Of a stretch of 23,432 nt of DNA, positions 1 to 6,325 are shown in pieces (positions within the stretch are counted from its first letter, which is position 1; each line of letters opens with the position of its first letter). The DNA lies in IMG/VR virus record IMGVR_UViG_3300020463_000138, positions 1 to 23,432 of that record; one strand, given 5' to 3'. The stretch comes from a virus. Made by a program: the position numbers and the translations under genes. A model generated the notes under the pieces. It searched no databases, was not told the origin of the DNA, and saw nothing but the letters and a program-made list of their open reading frames with translations.

Positions 1-618
1 TCAAAATTAGATTGGAATAAAATCTTTGATACTTTACATATGATTCGTGATGAGCTCACAGAATATTTCCCATACAAAGTTTTAGAAGTAGAAAATGCAG
101 AAGCAGATGATATTATTGCATCTGTAGTTTTTCATGTTGCAAAAGAACCAAAGAATTACGAAAAGGTTTTGATACTATCAAGTGATAAAGATTTTATTCA
201 GTTACAAAAATATAATTTTGTATCTCAATATAGTCCTATACAAAAACAGTTTGTAAACGGTAAATGTCCAGAATCTTACATTAAAGAGCATATATTAAAA
301 GGTGATAGAAGTGATGGTGTTCCAAACTTTTTATCACCAGACAATACATTTTCTGATGAATTAAGACAAAGACCAATATCAAAAAGAAAACTTGAAGCTT
401 GGATAGAATTAGAACCAGAAGATTTTTGTGATGAAAATATGTTAAGAAATTATCAGAGAAATAGAACATTAATAGACCTATCATATATTCCAGATAATAT
501 ACGAGAGACTTGTATTAATACTTTTCTTAACAATAAAAATAATAGTCGCAAACATTTACTAAATTATTTTATAAAGAATAAACTAAAGACCTTAATGGAA
601 AACATAGGAGATTTCTAA
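1..618 (+). CDS. rnh: T4 RNase H-like 5'-3' exonuclease (5' partial)
   Basis: The frame is open to the first base, so the gene starts before the window; the 205 codons present compare with about 305 residues in T4 RNase H. This FEN-like nuclease removes RNA primers and flaps during lagging-strand synthesis. Visible landmarks are EADDIIA (the metal-binding Asp pair), SSDKDFIQL, and KGDRSDGVPNF in the helix-hairpin-helix region. The C-terminal part (YIPDNI, then a terminus resembling the T4 ending) also follows T4 RNase H. The stop overlaps the next start (TAATG at 616-620), so translation is coupled. In T4 rnh lies close to 33-59-32; here that block is 7 kb downstream. Assignment is secure. 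The N-terminal catalytic acidic residues are outside the window. Confidence 0.9.
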   Translation, partial: SKLDWNKIFDTLHMIRDELTEYFPYKVLEVENAEADDIIASVVFHVAKEPKNYEKVLILSSDKDFIQLQKYNFVSQYSPIQKQFVNGKCPESYIKEHILKGDRSDGVPNFLSPDNTFSDELRQRPISKRKLEAWIELEPEDFCDENMLRNYQRNRTLIDLSYIPDNIRETCINTFLNNKNNSRKHLLNYFIKNKLKTLMENIGDF

Positions 619-1082
619 TGGCAGTAAAAACATATACACCACTTATTTCGGAAGTATTATCGAAGGTGCATAAAGCGAAAACGAAAGCACAAAAGATTGG
701 TATTCTGAAAGAAAATGATAGTGAAGCACTAAGAATGATTATCAAATCATCTTTCGACCCAAAAATTGTTTGGGCATTACCAGAGGGTGCAGTTCCTTAT
801 AAACCTAATGATGTTCCAGAAGGAACTGAACATACGTTGCTTTCTCAAGAATCAAGACGTTTGTATCATTTTATTAAGGGTGCAGATAATGTTACACCCA
901 GAGCTCAGAAAGAAAATATGTATATCCAAATGTTAGAGGGTTTACACGAAGATGAAGCAGAAATACTTGTTTATGCAAAAGATAAAAGATTGCATCAAAA
1001 GATTAAAGGTCTTTCCCATGAAGTTGTTAAAACAGCATTTAATTGGAATTCAGACTATGTGAGACTTGACTCTGTAAAATAA
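618..1082 (+). CDS. Conserved T4-like phage protein (DUF6433-like), unknown function
   Basis: A 154-aa soluble protein with no membrane segment. The pattern 'ENDSEALRMIIKSSFDP' followed by 'LPEGAVPY' recalls a family of unknown function common in marine T4-like phages (DUF6433 from memory; not checked). The N-terminus is helical and Lys-rich, and the middle (QESRRLYHFIKGAD) is well formed. It is translationally coupled to rnh by a one-base TAATG overlap, which suggests co-expression with replication genes but does not give a function. A promoter -35 for the next gene lies inside its last codons. Confidence 0.7.
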   Translation: MAVKTYTPLISEVLSKVHKAKTKAQKIGILKENDSEALRMIIKSSFDPKIVWALPEGAVPYKPNDVPEGTEHTLLSQESRRLYHFIKGADNVTPRAQKENMYIQMLEGLHEDEAEILVYAKDKRLHQKIKGLSHEVVKTAFNWNSDYVRLDSVK

Positions 1083-1094
1083 TTATGGTATAAC
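1066..1094 (+). promoter_or_regulatory. Sigma70-like early promoter
   Basis: TTGACT at 1066-1071, a 17-base spacer, TATAAC at 1089-1094. It lies 34 bases before the ATG of the small membrane protein at 1128. It belongs to the CTTGAC(T/A) promoter set that recurs in this window at 1382, 2078, 7652, 9096, 10139 and 21496. Confidence 0.6.
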
Positions 1095-1127
1095 ATAATA
1101 GTGAAATGAATTGATTCGAGGTATATT

Positions 1128-1283
1128 ATGATTAGTTTTGTTATTGGTATGATGTTTGCAATGCTAGCAGCTGGATGTGATGGAATAGACTCCTCCTTCT
1201 CTCAACTATTCCTTTTTGCATCTCTTAGTATTGCTTTCATGACTCGTGGAGTGTATGTAATGAACAGAAATGCTACATTATAA
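1128..1283 (+). CDS. Small membrane protein, 51 aa
   Basis: ATG at 1128 preceded by a GAGG Shine-Dalgarno-like site at 1118-1121. The 51-residue product opens with a hydrophobic stretch (MISFVIGMMFAMLAAG) and has a second one (LFLFASLSIAF), so it looks like a two-helix inner-membrane peptide with a short Cys/Asp-containing turn. It is a single-gene unit: its own promoter (1066-1094) lies before it and a strong terminator (1307-1334) after it. Function unknown; small early phage membrane peptides of this kind can act on host envelope proteins, but nothing here shows that. Confidence 0.6.
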   Translation: MISFVIGMMFAMLAAGCDGIDSSFSQLFLFASLSIAFMTRGVYVMNRNATL

Positions 1284-1306
1284 ACATGATGCGAATCGTG
1301 GGAAAC

Positions 1307-1334
1307 TGGGGGGTTATGACCCCCCATTTTTTTT
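1307..1334 (+). terminator. Rho-independent terminator
   Basis: Perfect 7-bp stem TGGGGGG (1307-1313) / CCCCCCA (1320-1326) with a TTATGA loop, followed by eight T (1327-1334). It separates the 1128 gene from the promoter at 1382 and ends the upstream transcription unit. The run of G/C stands out in this AT-rich genome. Confidence 0.92.
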
Positions 1335-1381
1335 ATATTCACTTAAAAAAATCCAACAAAAACAACCACTTAAAAATTGAC

Positions 1382-1411
1382 TTGACATTGTTATAAAAAC
1401 AATGGTATATT
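1382..1411 (+). promoter_or_regulatory. Sigma70-like early promoter with palindromic spacer
   Basis: TTGACA (1382-1387), 18-base spacer, TATATT (1406-1411). The spacer holds an inverted repeat, TTGTT-5 nt-AACAA. Spacer, -10 region and the transcribed leader (ATCAAGAGA...GAGAGAAAAA) are almost the same as at 21496-21555, so the two control regions are paralogous. Confidence 0.75.
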
Positions 1412-1440
1412 GTATATGTAATCAAGAGAAGAGAGAAAAA

Positions 1441-1650
1441 ATGTCAAATCCAATTAGTACTGCAAGTTTGAAGAAGTTAATTCTAAAATCAAACAATCCT
1501 AAAGAAAAGATTGAATTGTTACTTAGAACACTTCCATTTACTATTGAAGTAGAATCAAAAAGACCTACTACTTTTTATAGTGAGAAAGTTATAAAAGGTC
1601 TTACAAAAAAATTAGAAATGGTTAAAGAATTAAAGGGAGTTATTCAGTAA
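1441..1650 (+). CDS. Small hypothetical protein, 69 aa
   Basis: The frame is open further upstream, to an ATG at 1402, but that codon overlaps the -10 box (1406-1411) and would lie ahead of the transcript. ATG 1441 follows a purine-rich GAGAAGAGAGAAAAA leader and is the likely start. The product is a basic, helical soluble protein (LKKLILKSNNPKEKIELLLRT, with the repeat of Lys/Glu continuing to the C-terminus). No family recognised. The stop overlaps the next ATG by one base (TAATG at 1648-1652), so it is coupled to the metallopeptidase that follows. Confidence 0.6.
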   Translation: MSNPISTASLKKLILKSNNPKEKIELLLRTLPFTIEVESKRPTTFYSEKVIKGLTKKLEMVKELKGVIQ

Positions 1651-2081
1651 TGGATGACCAAGGACATTTTATTTTAATTAATGGTGGAACTAAAAAACAA
1701 CGAAATCAAATTCATGATATTGCTTGGTGGTTCTGTGACAAGTATTTTAGTAAATTCAAGTATTTTAATATTGAGATTGACCTTACTAAAATAAAAGGTG
1801 ATGTCCAAGGCTGGTGTATGGAAATTGATAAAAATTGTTCTCACATTGAAATAGATAAAAGACTTAAAGATGATGACTTTATCACTTGTGTACTACATGA
1901 GTTAGTTCATGTAAAACAACAATTCAAAGGAGAACTCAAGGAAATGAATGGTATTGAAAAAATGTGGAAAGGTGAAGTTCACATTTGTATTGACTATATG
2001 AATTTGCCTTGGGAAAAAGAAGCTTATCATATGCAAGAGGTTTTACTTGAAGAATACAAAAAAAGATTTGTATCGCCTTGA
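1650..2081 (+). CDS. Putative zinc metallopeptidase (HExxH)
   Basis: A 143-aa protein with the zincin motif HELVH at residues 83-87, in the helix 'CVLHELVHVKQQ'. A Glu in 'LPWEKEAYHMQE' (about residues 119-130) is well placed to be the third zinc ligand; the PWE-EA pattern is seen in other short phage and bacterial metallopeptidases of the SprT/minimal-gluzincin type. No signal peptide or membrane segment is visible, so it would act in the cytoplasm. Whether it is an active protease and what it cuts cannot be told. Coupled to the upstream 69-aa gene. A second, unrelated HExxH protein sits at 22466-23140. Confidence 0.7.
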   Translation: MDDQGHFILINGGTKKQRNQIHDIAWWFCDKYFSKFKYFNIEIDLTKIKGDVQGWCMEIDKNCSHIEIDKRLKDDDFITCVLHELVHVKQQFKGELKEMNGIEKMWKGEVHICIDYMNLPWEKEAYHMQEVLLEEYKKRFVSP

Positions 2082-2106
2082 CTTTGTTATGATAACATGG
2101 TAGTAT
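2078..2106 (+). promoter_or_regulatory. Sigma70-like early promoter with palindromic spacer
   Basis: TTGACT (2078-2083), 17-base spacer, TAGTAT (2101-2106). The spacer contains the perfect 11-base palindrome GTTATGATAAC, related to the inverted repeats at 1382 and 21496. It overlaps the end of the metallopeptidase gene and serves the gene at 2135. Confidence 0.65.
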
Positions 2107-2134
2107 TAAGAGAATCAAAAAAGAGAGGTATATT

Positions 2135-2311
2135 ATGAAATTAGAAGATTTAACAGTTGAGTCAATTGCACAAATGGATATGGGTCAAAGGGAAACATTT
2201 GTTTCGACCTTGGTTAAGAAGTGGCCACATCTTGCAACTGACATCACAATAATGATTGAGTCTCAATTGCAAGATATGGAAAAAACTAATAGTCAAATGG
2301 GGAGTATATAA
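2135..2311 (+). CDS. Small hypothetical protein, 58 aa
   Basis: ATG 2135 has a strong AGAGAGG Shine-Dalgarno region just upstream (about 2122-2128). It is the first gene after the promoter at 2078. The 58-aa acidic helical product (MKLEDLTVESIAQMDMG...) has a central KKWPHL segment and no Cys. Its stop shares one base with the next ATG (TAATG at 2309-2313). Not recognised; probably a small early regulator or accessory protein, which is only an inference from position. Confidence 0.6.
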   Translation: MKLEDLTVESIAQMDMGQRETFVSTLVKKWPHLATDITIMIESQLQDMEKTNSQMGSI

Positions 2312-2580
2312 TGGAAAAAATTATTAGTGAATTAAAAAAACTTGATATTAAAGATTTCTCTAAGATTGAAAAGATAATTAGTCAAATCAAGTTAGATAAA
2401 GTAAAGTCTATTGTCAAAGTTGGTGATAGGGTTTATGTCGTTCAAAAGACAAAAAAAAGAGCAGGAACAGTTATGAAGATTAATAATTCTAAAGCAATTG
2501 TTAATATGGTTGTTTCACCGATTACTGGCGAAACTGCTGATTATTCAGTTCCATTTTCAATGTTACAAAAGGTTAGTTAA
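2311..2580 (+). CDS. Hypothetical protein with KOW/SH3-like segment
   Basis: An 89-aa protein with two parts: a Lys-rich helical N-terminus (residues 1-35) and a C-terminal beta-rich segment, 'VKVGDRVYVVQKTKKRAGTV', which reads like an SH3/KOW-type barrel as found in small nucleic-acid or ribosome-associated proteins. The similarity is a pattern impression, not a confirmed domain. It is translationally coupled to the 58-aa gene before it and directly abuts the membrane protein at 2581. Confidence 0.6.
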   Translation: MEKIISELKKLDIKDFSKIEKIISQIKLDKVKSIVKVGDRVYVVQKTKKRAGTVMKINNSKAIVNMVVSPITGETADYSVPFSMLQKVS

Positions 2581-2748
2581 ATGGAATGGCAACTTGCATG
2601 GGATATTTTATATCCTCTTATTATTCTTGGTTTCATCATAGGTACTGTATTCATGGTGATTACAGGCGCTGTGAGACTAGGTTGGATGTTAGCACCGTAT
2701 GTTTTTATCGGTGCATTATTATTATGGTTTTTTAATTTGGGAGTTTAA
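2581..2748 (+). CDS. Small two-helix membrane protein, 55 aa
   Basis: ATG 2581 follows the preceding TAA with no gap; GGTTAG may serve as a weak Shine-Dalgarno. The 55-residue product is almost all hydrophobic: one helix at about residues 10-30 (LYPLIILGFIIGTVFMVITG) and another at about 38-53. The loop carries a single Arg (VRLGW). This is a holin-like size and layout, but the neighbours are not lysis genes, so no lysis role is claimed. Confidence 0.55.
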   Translation: MEWQLAWDILYPLIILGFIIGTVFMVITGAVRLGWMLAPYVFIGALLLWFFNLGV

Positions 2749-2749
2749 T

Positions 2750-3067
2750 ATGAGTAATTTAGTCGCAGTAATACATACAAAATTTGAAGGTGAACCATCA
2801 ACGGTTGCATTTGTTAAAGTGCCAGATGATGCAGAAACTTTAACAGATAAGTTGGAGTATGCTTACAAATGGACAAACAACATTCATGGTAGTTGGTCAT
2901 TAAAGATTGGTAATGATGCAAATCCAAATGTTACAGTTATCGGTGATACAAAAGATGGTACTCTTGGTATTAGGTCTACTTCAGTTGGTGACCAAATGTT
3001 AATTGGTACTGAAAAGTATGTAGTCGGTAGAATAGGTTTTGAAACTTTAAATGGAGAGACAATATGA
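2750..3067 (+). CDS. Hypothetical protein, 105 aa
   Basis: The open frame extends back to 2699, but ATG 2750, just after the previous TAA and with a GGGAG site at 2740-2744, is the likely start. The product is a small soluble, beta-rich protein: MSNLVAVIHTKFEGEP, a central tryptophan segment (WTNNIHGSWSLKIG) and a C-terminal 'GRIGFETLNG'. Similar short proteins occur in marine T4-like phages; no function is known to me. The end overlaps the next gene by four bases (ATGA at 3064). Confidence 0.6.
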   Translation: MSNLVAVIHTKFEGEPSTVAFVKVPDDAETLTDKLEYAYKWTNNIHGSWSLKIGNDANPNVTVIGDTKDGTLGIRSTSVGDQMLIGTEKYVVGRIGFETLNGETI

Positions 3068-3327
3068 TAGAAAAAACACCTACTAATGATAAGATTATTA
3101 TCAATATAGATGGAGAAAAAGGTAATGCATTTTTTCTTCTAGGAACAGCTAGGACTTATGCAAAAGACCTAAGTTTAGATTACAATAAAATTCTTGATGA
3201 AATGCAAGGTGGTAATTATATAAATCTTCTTAAAATATTCGACAAATATTTTGGTGAATATGTAACACTTCAAACTTCAAATGCAGAATATCTTGATGCA
3301 TTTGAGTCTATGTGGACAGTAAAATGA
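3064..3327 (+). CDS. Conserved phage hypothetical protein, 87 aa
   Basis: ATG 3064 overlaps the upstream stop (ATGA). The product combines an N-terminal 'IIINIDGEKGNAFFLLGTA' segment with a helical middle and 'LLKIFDKYFGEYVTL'. I recognise this as a pattern repeatedly seen in short unannotated marine phage proteins, without a known role. It is followed by an ATGA-coupled cell-wall hydrolase gene, so it is made from the same message. Confidence 0.65.
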   Translation: MIEKTPTNDKIIINIDGEKGNAFFLLGTARTYAKDLSLDYNKILDEMQGGNYINLLKIFDKYFGEYVTLQTSNAEYLDAFESMWTVK

Positions 3328-3833
3328 TTAAAGAAATTATAATGTCATTTATGGTTGCAACAACCTCTGTGGAAATGCCAGAGGTTCATGCATTTAGACA
3401 AAGTGAAGCAACTTGTCTTGCAAAGAATATGTATTTTGAAGCAAGGAATCAAGGACTTGCTGGACAAATTGCAGTTTCACTTGTAGTTATGAATCGTGTT
3501 AAAGATGAAAGATATCCCAATACTATATGTGGAGTCATAGAACAAGGGCCGACAAGAGAATCTTGGAAAAAGAACGGTGTGTTTTATCCAATAAAAAACA
3601 GATGTCAGTTCAGTTGGTTTTGTGATGGTAAAAGTGATGACCCAAAAGAACCAACTACTTATGGTAGATTACTTGACATTGCTTTAGATTTAGTGTATGG
3701 TAATTTAGAAGTTGTAGATATAACTGAAGGTGCAACACACTATCATGCAGATTATGTTTTCCCTGCTTGGAGAAAAACTAAAACTAAAACGATTGAGGTT
3801 GCAGACCACATATTTTACAGATGGGAGAAGTAA
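3324..3833 (+). CDS. SleB/CwlJ-type cell-wall hydrolase
   Basis: A 169-aa protein of the Hydrolase_2 (SleB/CwlJ) family of peptidoglycan-cleaving enzymes. Key segments: 'AKNMYFEARNQGLAGQ' with the probable catalytic Glu39, 'VVMNRVKDERYP', 'CQFSWFCDG' (94-102) and 'ATHYHADYVFPAW' (137-149). The first 24 residues are moderately hydrophobic and may be a weak signal sequence. ATG 3324 is preferred over ATG 3312 because it forms an ATGA overlap with the gene before. It may act as a lysin, help virion entry, or remodel the wall; a second lysin (GH108) lies at 5769. Confidence 0.85.
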   Translation: MIKEIIMSFMVATTSVEMPEVHAFRQSEATCLAKNMYFEARNQGLAGQIAVSLVVMNRVKDERYPNTICGVIEQGPTRESWKKNGVFYPIKNRCQFSWFCDGKSDDPKEPTTYGRLLDIALDLVYGNLEVVDITEGATHYHADYVFPAWRKTKTKTIEVADHIFYRWEK

Positions 3834-4456
3834 TGAATTTTTTCTACTTAGATGAAAACCCTTTCAAGTCGATTGAGTATCATTGTGATAAACATATTGT
3901 CAAGATGCCTACAGAGTACAAACAGATGTTATGTACTGCACATAGAGTTCTTGATGGTGAAATGTTTTATGATAAAACTGCAAAGGGCCATAAGATTAAA
4001 CGGTGGAAACTTGCAGATAGAAAGATGAATAAACATTTATATCTTGCTGGTCATGTGAATCACCCAACTAACATATGGGTACGAATGTGTCGTGAAAATT
4101 ATGGATTAATGTTCACTTACTATAAACTCATTTGTGAGGAATATACATATAGGTATGGGAAAGAACATGGTGCAAAGGATTATTGGTGGTTGTTAAGAGA
4201 ACCACCTAAGAATATGCCTTCGTCTGTAATGGGTCATACTCCAGTTCCACAAGCTATGTTAGAATTTCCAGAATGTAAAGTTGAGGGTGATTCTGTTCAA
4301 GCATACAGAAACTTCTATAGTGTAGCAAAAAGGAGATTCGCAACATGGAAAGAAAGACCGATACCAGAGTGGTTCAAGACCCAGAGCCAGAAAGATACTA
4401 TGATTGGATGTTATGGAAGTTTAGACAAAATAGAATTCACGGAGTTAACAATTTGA
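3833..4456 (+). CDS. Conserved phage protein with YHCDKHIVKM motif
   Basis: A 207-aa soluble protein. ATG 3833 (TAATG overlap with the previous stop) is preferred to ATG 3821. The N-terminal pattern 'LDENPFKSIEYHCDKHIVKM' is shared by a family found widely in T4-like and other phages that has no established function. His, Cys and Asp residues in that motif and later 'HPTNIWVR' and 'GHTPVPQAM' could form a metal or active site, which is inference. Its last 112 bases are also read in another frame by the next gene. Confidence 0.7.
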   Translation: MNFFYLDENPFKSIEYHCDKHIVKMPTEYKQMLCTAHRVLDGEMFYDKTAKGHKIKRWKLADRKMNKHLYLAGHVNHPTNIWVRMCRENYGLMFTYYKLICEEYTYRYGKEHGAKDYWWLLREPPKNMPSSVMGHTPVPQAMLEFPECKVEGDSVQAYRNFYSVAKRRFATWKERPIPEWFKTQSQKDTMIGCYGSLDKIEFTELTI

Positions 4457-4641
4457 CAGAAGAACAAAGTAGAGAAGAAACATGGAAAAGAACAGTTGCA
4501 GATATGCAGAAAGAAGTCCATGAACTACAAATGATGGTAGTTAGACTACAAAAACAATTAAATGAAATGCAACAACCAGATAATAATGATTCTAATGATT
4601 CATCATACGGTGTTGGATATAGACAAAGGTATCATACATAA
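4345..4641 (+). CDS. Coiled-coil hypothetical protein overlapping upstream gene
   Basis: A 98-aa product. ATG 4345 has the best Shine-Dalgarno in the neighbourhood (AAGGAG at 4329-4334, 10-base spacing), which implies a long 112-base overlap with the gene before. Alternatives are ATG 4408 and TTG 4453; the last would remove nearly all the overlap. Residues 35-80 are a clear amphipathic coiled coil (TEEQSREETW... then HELQMMVVRLQKQLNEM), followed by an Asn/Asp/Ser-rich linker and a 'GVGYRQRYHT' tail. Role unknown. The stop overlaps the next ATG (TAATG). Confidence 0.6.
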   Translation: MERKTDTRVVQDPEPERYYDWMLWKFRQNRIHGVNNLTEEQSREETWKRTVADMQKEVHELQMMVVRLQKQLNEMQQPDNNDSNDSSYGVGYRQRYHT

Positions 4642-4934
4642 TGCCGACTTATAATTTTAAAAATAATAAAACTGGAGAAGAGTGGGAAGAGTTTTTTACA
4701 ATTAGTGGTAAAGAAGAGTTTCTCAAAGATAATCCAGATATATCCCAAACACCATCTATGTTTCATATGGTAGGTGGAACTGGTGATAGAATTAAGAATG
4801 ACGCTGGTTGGAAAGAAAACCTTTCAAGAATTGCAGAAGCACACCCTAGTTCTCCTCTTGCAGAACGACATGGTAAGAGTTCGACAAAGAGTATAAATAC
4901 TAAGAGAGTATTAAAGAAACATGGGGTTATATGA
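4641..4934 (+). CDS. FmdB-like small protein without zinc cysteines
   Basis: A 97-aa protein starting MPTYNFKNNKTGEEWEEF, which resembles the start of FmdB-type zinc-ribbon proteins (MPTYEY..) common in phages, but no Cys is present, so the zinc ribbon is missing. The following 'EFLKDNPDISQTP' is typical of versions in marine T4-like phages, where it often sits beside phoH as here. The C-terminus is basic (KSINTKRVLKKHG). A late promoter box lies inside its 3' end and the stop overlaps the phoH start. Confidence 0.65.
   Translation: MPTYNFKNNKTGEEWEEFFTISGKEEFLKDNPDISQTPSMFHMVGGTGDRIKNDAGWKENLSRIAEAHPSSPLAERHGKSSTKSINTKRVLKKHGVI
4892..4899 (+). promoter_or_regulatory. T4-type late promoter box
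   Basis: Exact TATAAATA, followed by CTAAGAG, located 31 bases upstream of the phoH ATG inside the preceding gene. T4-like late promoters consist of this octamer and are read by RNA polymerase carrying gp55/gp33; gp33 is encoded at 8332. The site overlaps codons, so chance cannot be excluded. Confidence 0.6.
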
Positions 4935-5635
4935 TGAACAAGAAAAAAGATTTAAAACTTGAAGATTTAGTAAAAGTTAAACCTATCACAGACAATCAAG
5001 AAGTCGTTTTCACAGAATACAAAAAAGAACAGAACTTATTTTTACATGGTGCAGCTGGAACTGGAAAAACATTTATTTCATTGTATCTTGCATTACAAAA
5101 TGTATTAGATGATAAAAGTCCATATGAAACAGTTTATATTGTTAGGAGTGCAGTACCAACAAGAGAGATAGGATTCTTGCCTGGGGATGAAGAAGATAAA
5201 ACTGCATTATATCAAGTACCATATCAGAATATGGTTCAGTTTATGTTTGAACAACCATCTGACCAAGCATTTAGTATGTTATATGATAGATTAAAATCAC
5301 AAGGTTCTATCATGTTCTTGACAACTTCGTATCTTCGTGGTATAACATTAGATAACTGTATTATTATAGTTGATGAATGTCAAAACTTAAACTTTCATGA
5401 ACTAGATACAATTATGACTCGTGTAGGTCAAGATGCAAAGATTATTTTTTCTGGAGATTTTTTCCAGACAGATTTACAAAAGAATGGTGAAAAAGAAGGA
5501 ATGGTTCACTTTATGGAAATATTAAATGATATGGAAGAAATTTCATCTATTGAATTTAACATTGGTGATATTGTACGTTCTGGATTAGTTCGTAGTTATT
5601 TAATTGCAAAAACTAAAAAAGGGATTGATACATAA
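4931..5635 (+). CDS. phoH: PhoH-like P-loop ATPase
   Basis: A 234-aa single-domain PhoH protein. Walker A GAAGTGKT is at residues 40-47, 'VRSAVPTREIGFLPGD' at 71-86 is the PhoH signature, Walker B 'CIIIVDECQN' at 143-152, and 'IIFSGDFFQTDL' is the sensor-like motif. phoH is very common in marine phages of cyanobacteria and SAR11; its role (proposed in RNA metabolism or phosphate stress) is not settled. The start is ATG 4931 (overlapping the upstream TGA) or ATG 4934. The stop overlaps the small basic gene at 5635. A late box (4892) lies just upstream. Confidence 0.92.
   Translation: MMNKKKDLKLEDLVKVKPITDNQEVVFTEYKKEQNLFLHGAAGTGKTFISLYLALQNVLDDKSPYETVYIVRSAVPTREIGFLPGDEEDKTALYQVPYQNMVQFMFEQPSDQAFSMLYDRLKSQGSIMFLTTSYLRGITLDNCIIIVDECQNLNFHELDTIMTRVGQDAKIIFSGDFFQTDLQKNGEKEGMVHFMEILNDMEEISSIEFNIGDIVRSGLVRSYLIAKTKKGIDT
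5318..5346 (+). promoter_or_regulatory. Possible sigma70-like promoter inside phoH
   Basis: TTGACA (5318-5323), exactly 17 bases, TATAAC (5341-5346), the same -10 as at 1089. It would drive the small basic gene and the endolysin. It lies within codons for the conserved 'FLTTSYLRGITL' segment, so coding constraint could account for it. Confidence 0.3.
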
Positions 5636-5772
5636 TGGCAAAGTTATTTAGAACTGTATCTGCACATGAGCCTGTAAAAAAGGGAACTTCATTAGGAAGA
5701 AAACCAATAACTTCTACTATGAATAAAAACAAAAGAAAAAGTTTTAAAAAATATAGAGGACAAGGTAAATGA
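5635..5772 (+). CDS. Small highly basic protein, 45 aa
   Basis: Start ATG 5635 overlaps the phoH stop (TAATG), and the stop overlaps the endolysin start (ATGA at 5769), so it is embedded in a tightly coupled trio. Of 45 residues about 15 are Lys/Arg; the C-terminal 'KNKRKSFKKYRGQGK' is strongly cationic. I recall comparable small basic proteins ending in a YRGQG-like motif in marine T4-like phages. It probably binds nucleic acid, which is inference from charge alone. Confidence 0.65.
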   Translation: MAKLFRTVSAHEPVKKGTSLGRKPITSTMNKNKRKSFKKYRGQGK

Positions 5773-6311
5773 AAGAAAATTATGACAAATGTCTAGAAAT
5801 GATTTTGCATCACGAGGGTGGTTATGTAAACCATCCAAAAGACCCTGGCGGTGAAACAAACTTAGGTGTCACTAAAAGAGTATATGAAGTGTGGTGTATA
5901 GAACAAGACCTTTTTCAGAAAGATATGAAAGACTTACAGTTTAGTGATGTTGCACCGATTTATAGACAAAATTATTGGGATAGATGCAAATGTGATTCGT
6001 TACCAGATGGTGTTGATTTGTGTGTTTTCGATATGGGTGTTAACGCTGGTACTGGGCGAGGTGCAAGGTTTCTACAGAAGTGTGTCGGTGCTGTTAGTGA
6101 TGGTGCTATTGGCCCTAATACACTTAGACAAGTAGATGAGTGGATTGCTATGCGAGGCGAAGAAGATTTGATTATAGAATATTCTGAAAGACGTAGAAAT
6201 TACTACAAGAGATTGAAAACCTTTTCTACCTTTGGGAAGGGTTGGTTAAGGAGAGTTGAAGAGACAGAAATCGCAGCTTTCAAATTAGCAGGGGTTTATT
6301 TACAAAACTAA
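5769..6311 (+). CDS. Endolysin, GH108 N-acetylmuramidase
   Basis: A 180-aa lysozyme-like enzyme that hydrolyses peptidoglycan at the end of infection. The GH108 signature is at the N-terminus: 'ILHHEGGYVNHPKDPGGETN' with the probable catalytic Glu16, then 'LGVTKRVY'. The second part, 'CVFDMGVNAGTGRGARFLQK' and 'DGAIGPNTLRQVD', is the C-terminal peptidoglycan-binding module (PG_binding_3-like). No signal peptide is visible, so it would need a holin; candidate small membrane proteins are at 2581 and 7961 but none is proven. It is coupled to the basic gene before it. Confidence 0.9.
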   Translation: MKENYDKCLEMILHHEGGYVNHPKDPGGETNLGVTKRVYEVWCIEQDLFQKDMKDLQFSDVAPIYRQNYWDRCKCDSLPDGVDLCVFDMGVNAGTGRGARFLQKCVGAVSDGAIGPNTLRQVDEWIAMRGEEDLIIEYSERRRNYYKRLKTFSTFGKGWLRRVEETEIAAFKLAGVYLQN

Positions 6312-6325
6312 AATGAGGTTATATA

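Noticed and set aside
3673-3701. TTGACA-N17-TATGGT inside the SleB-type gene
   Set aside because: Fits a promoter on paper, but the -10 is poor and it lies in codons of a conserved protein.
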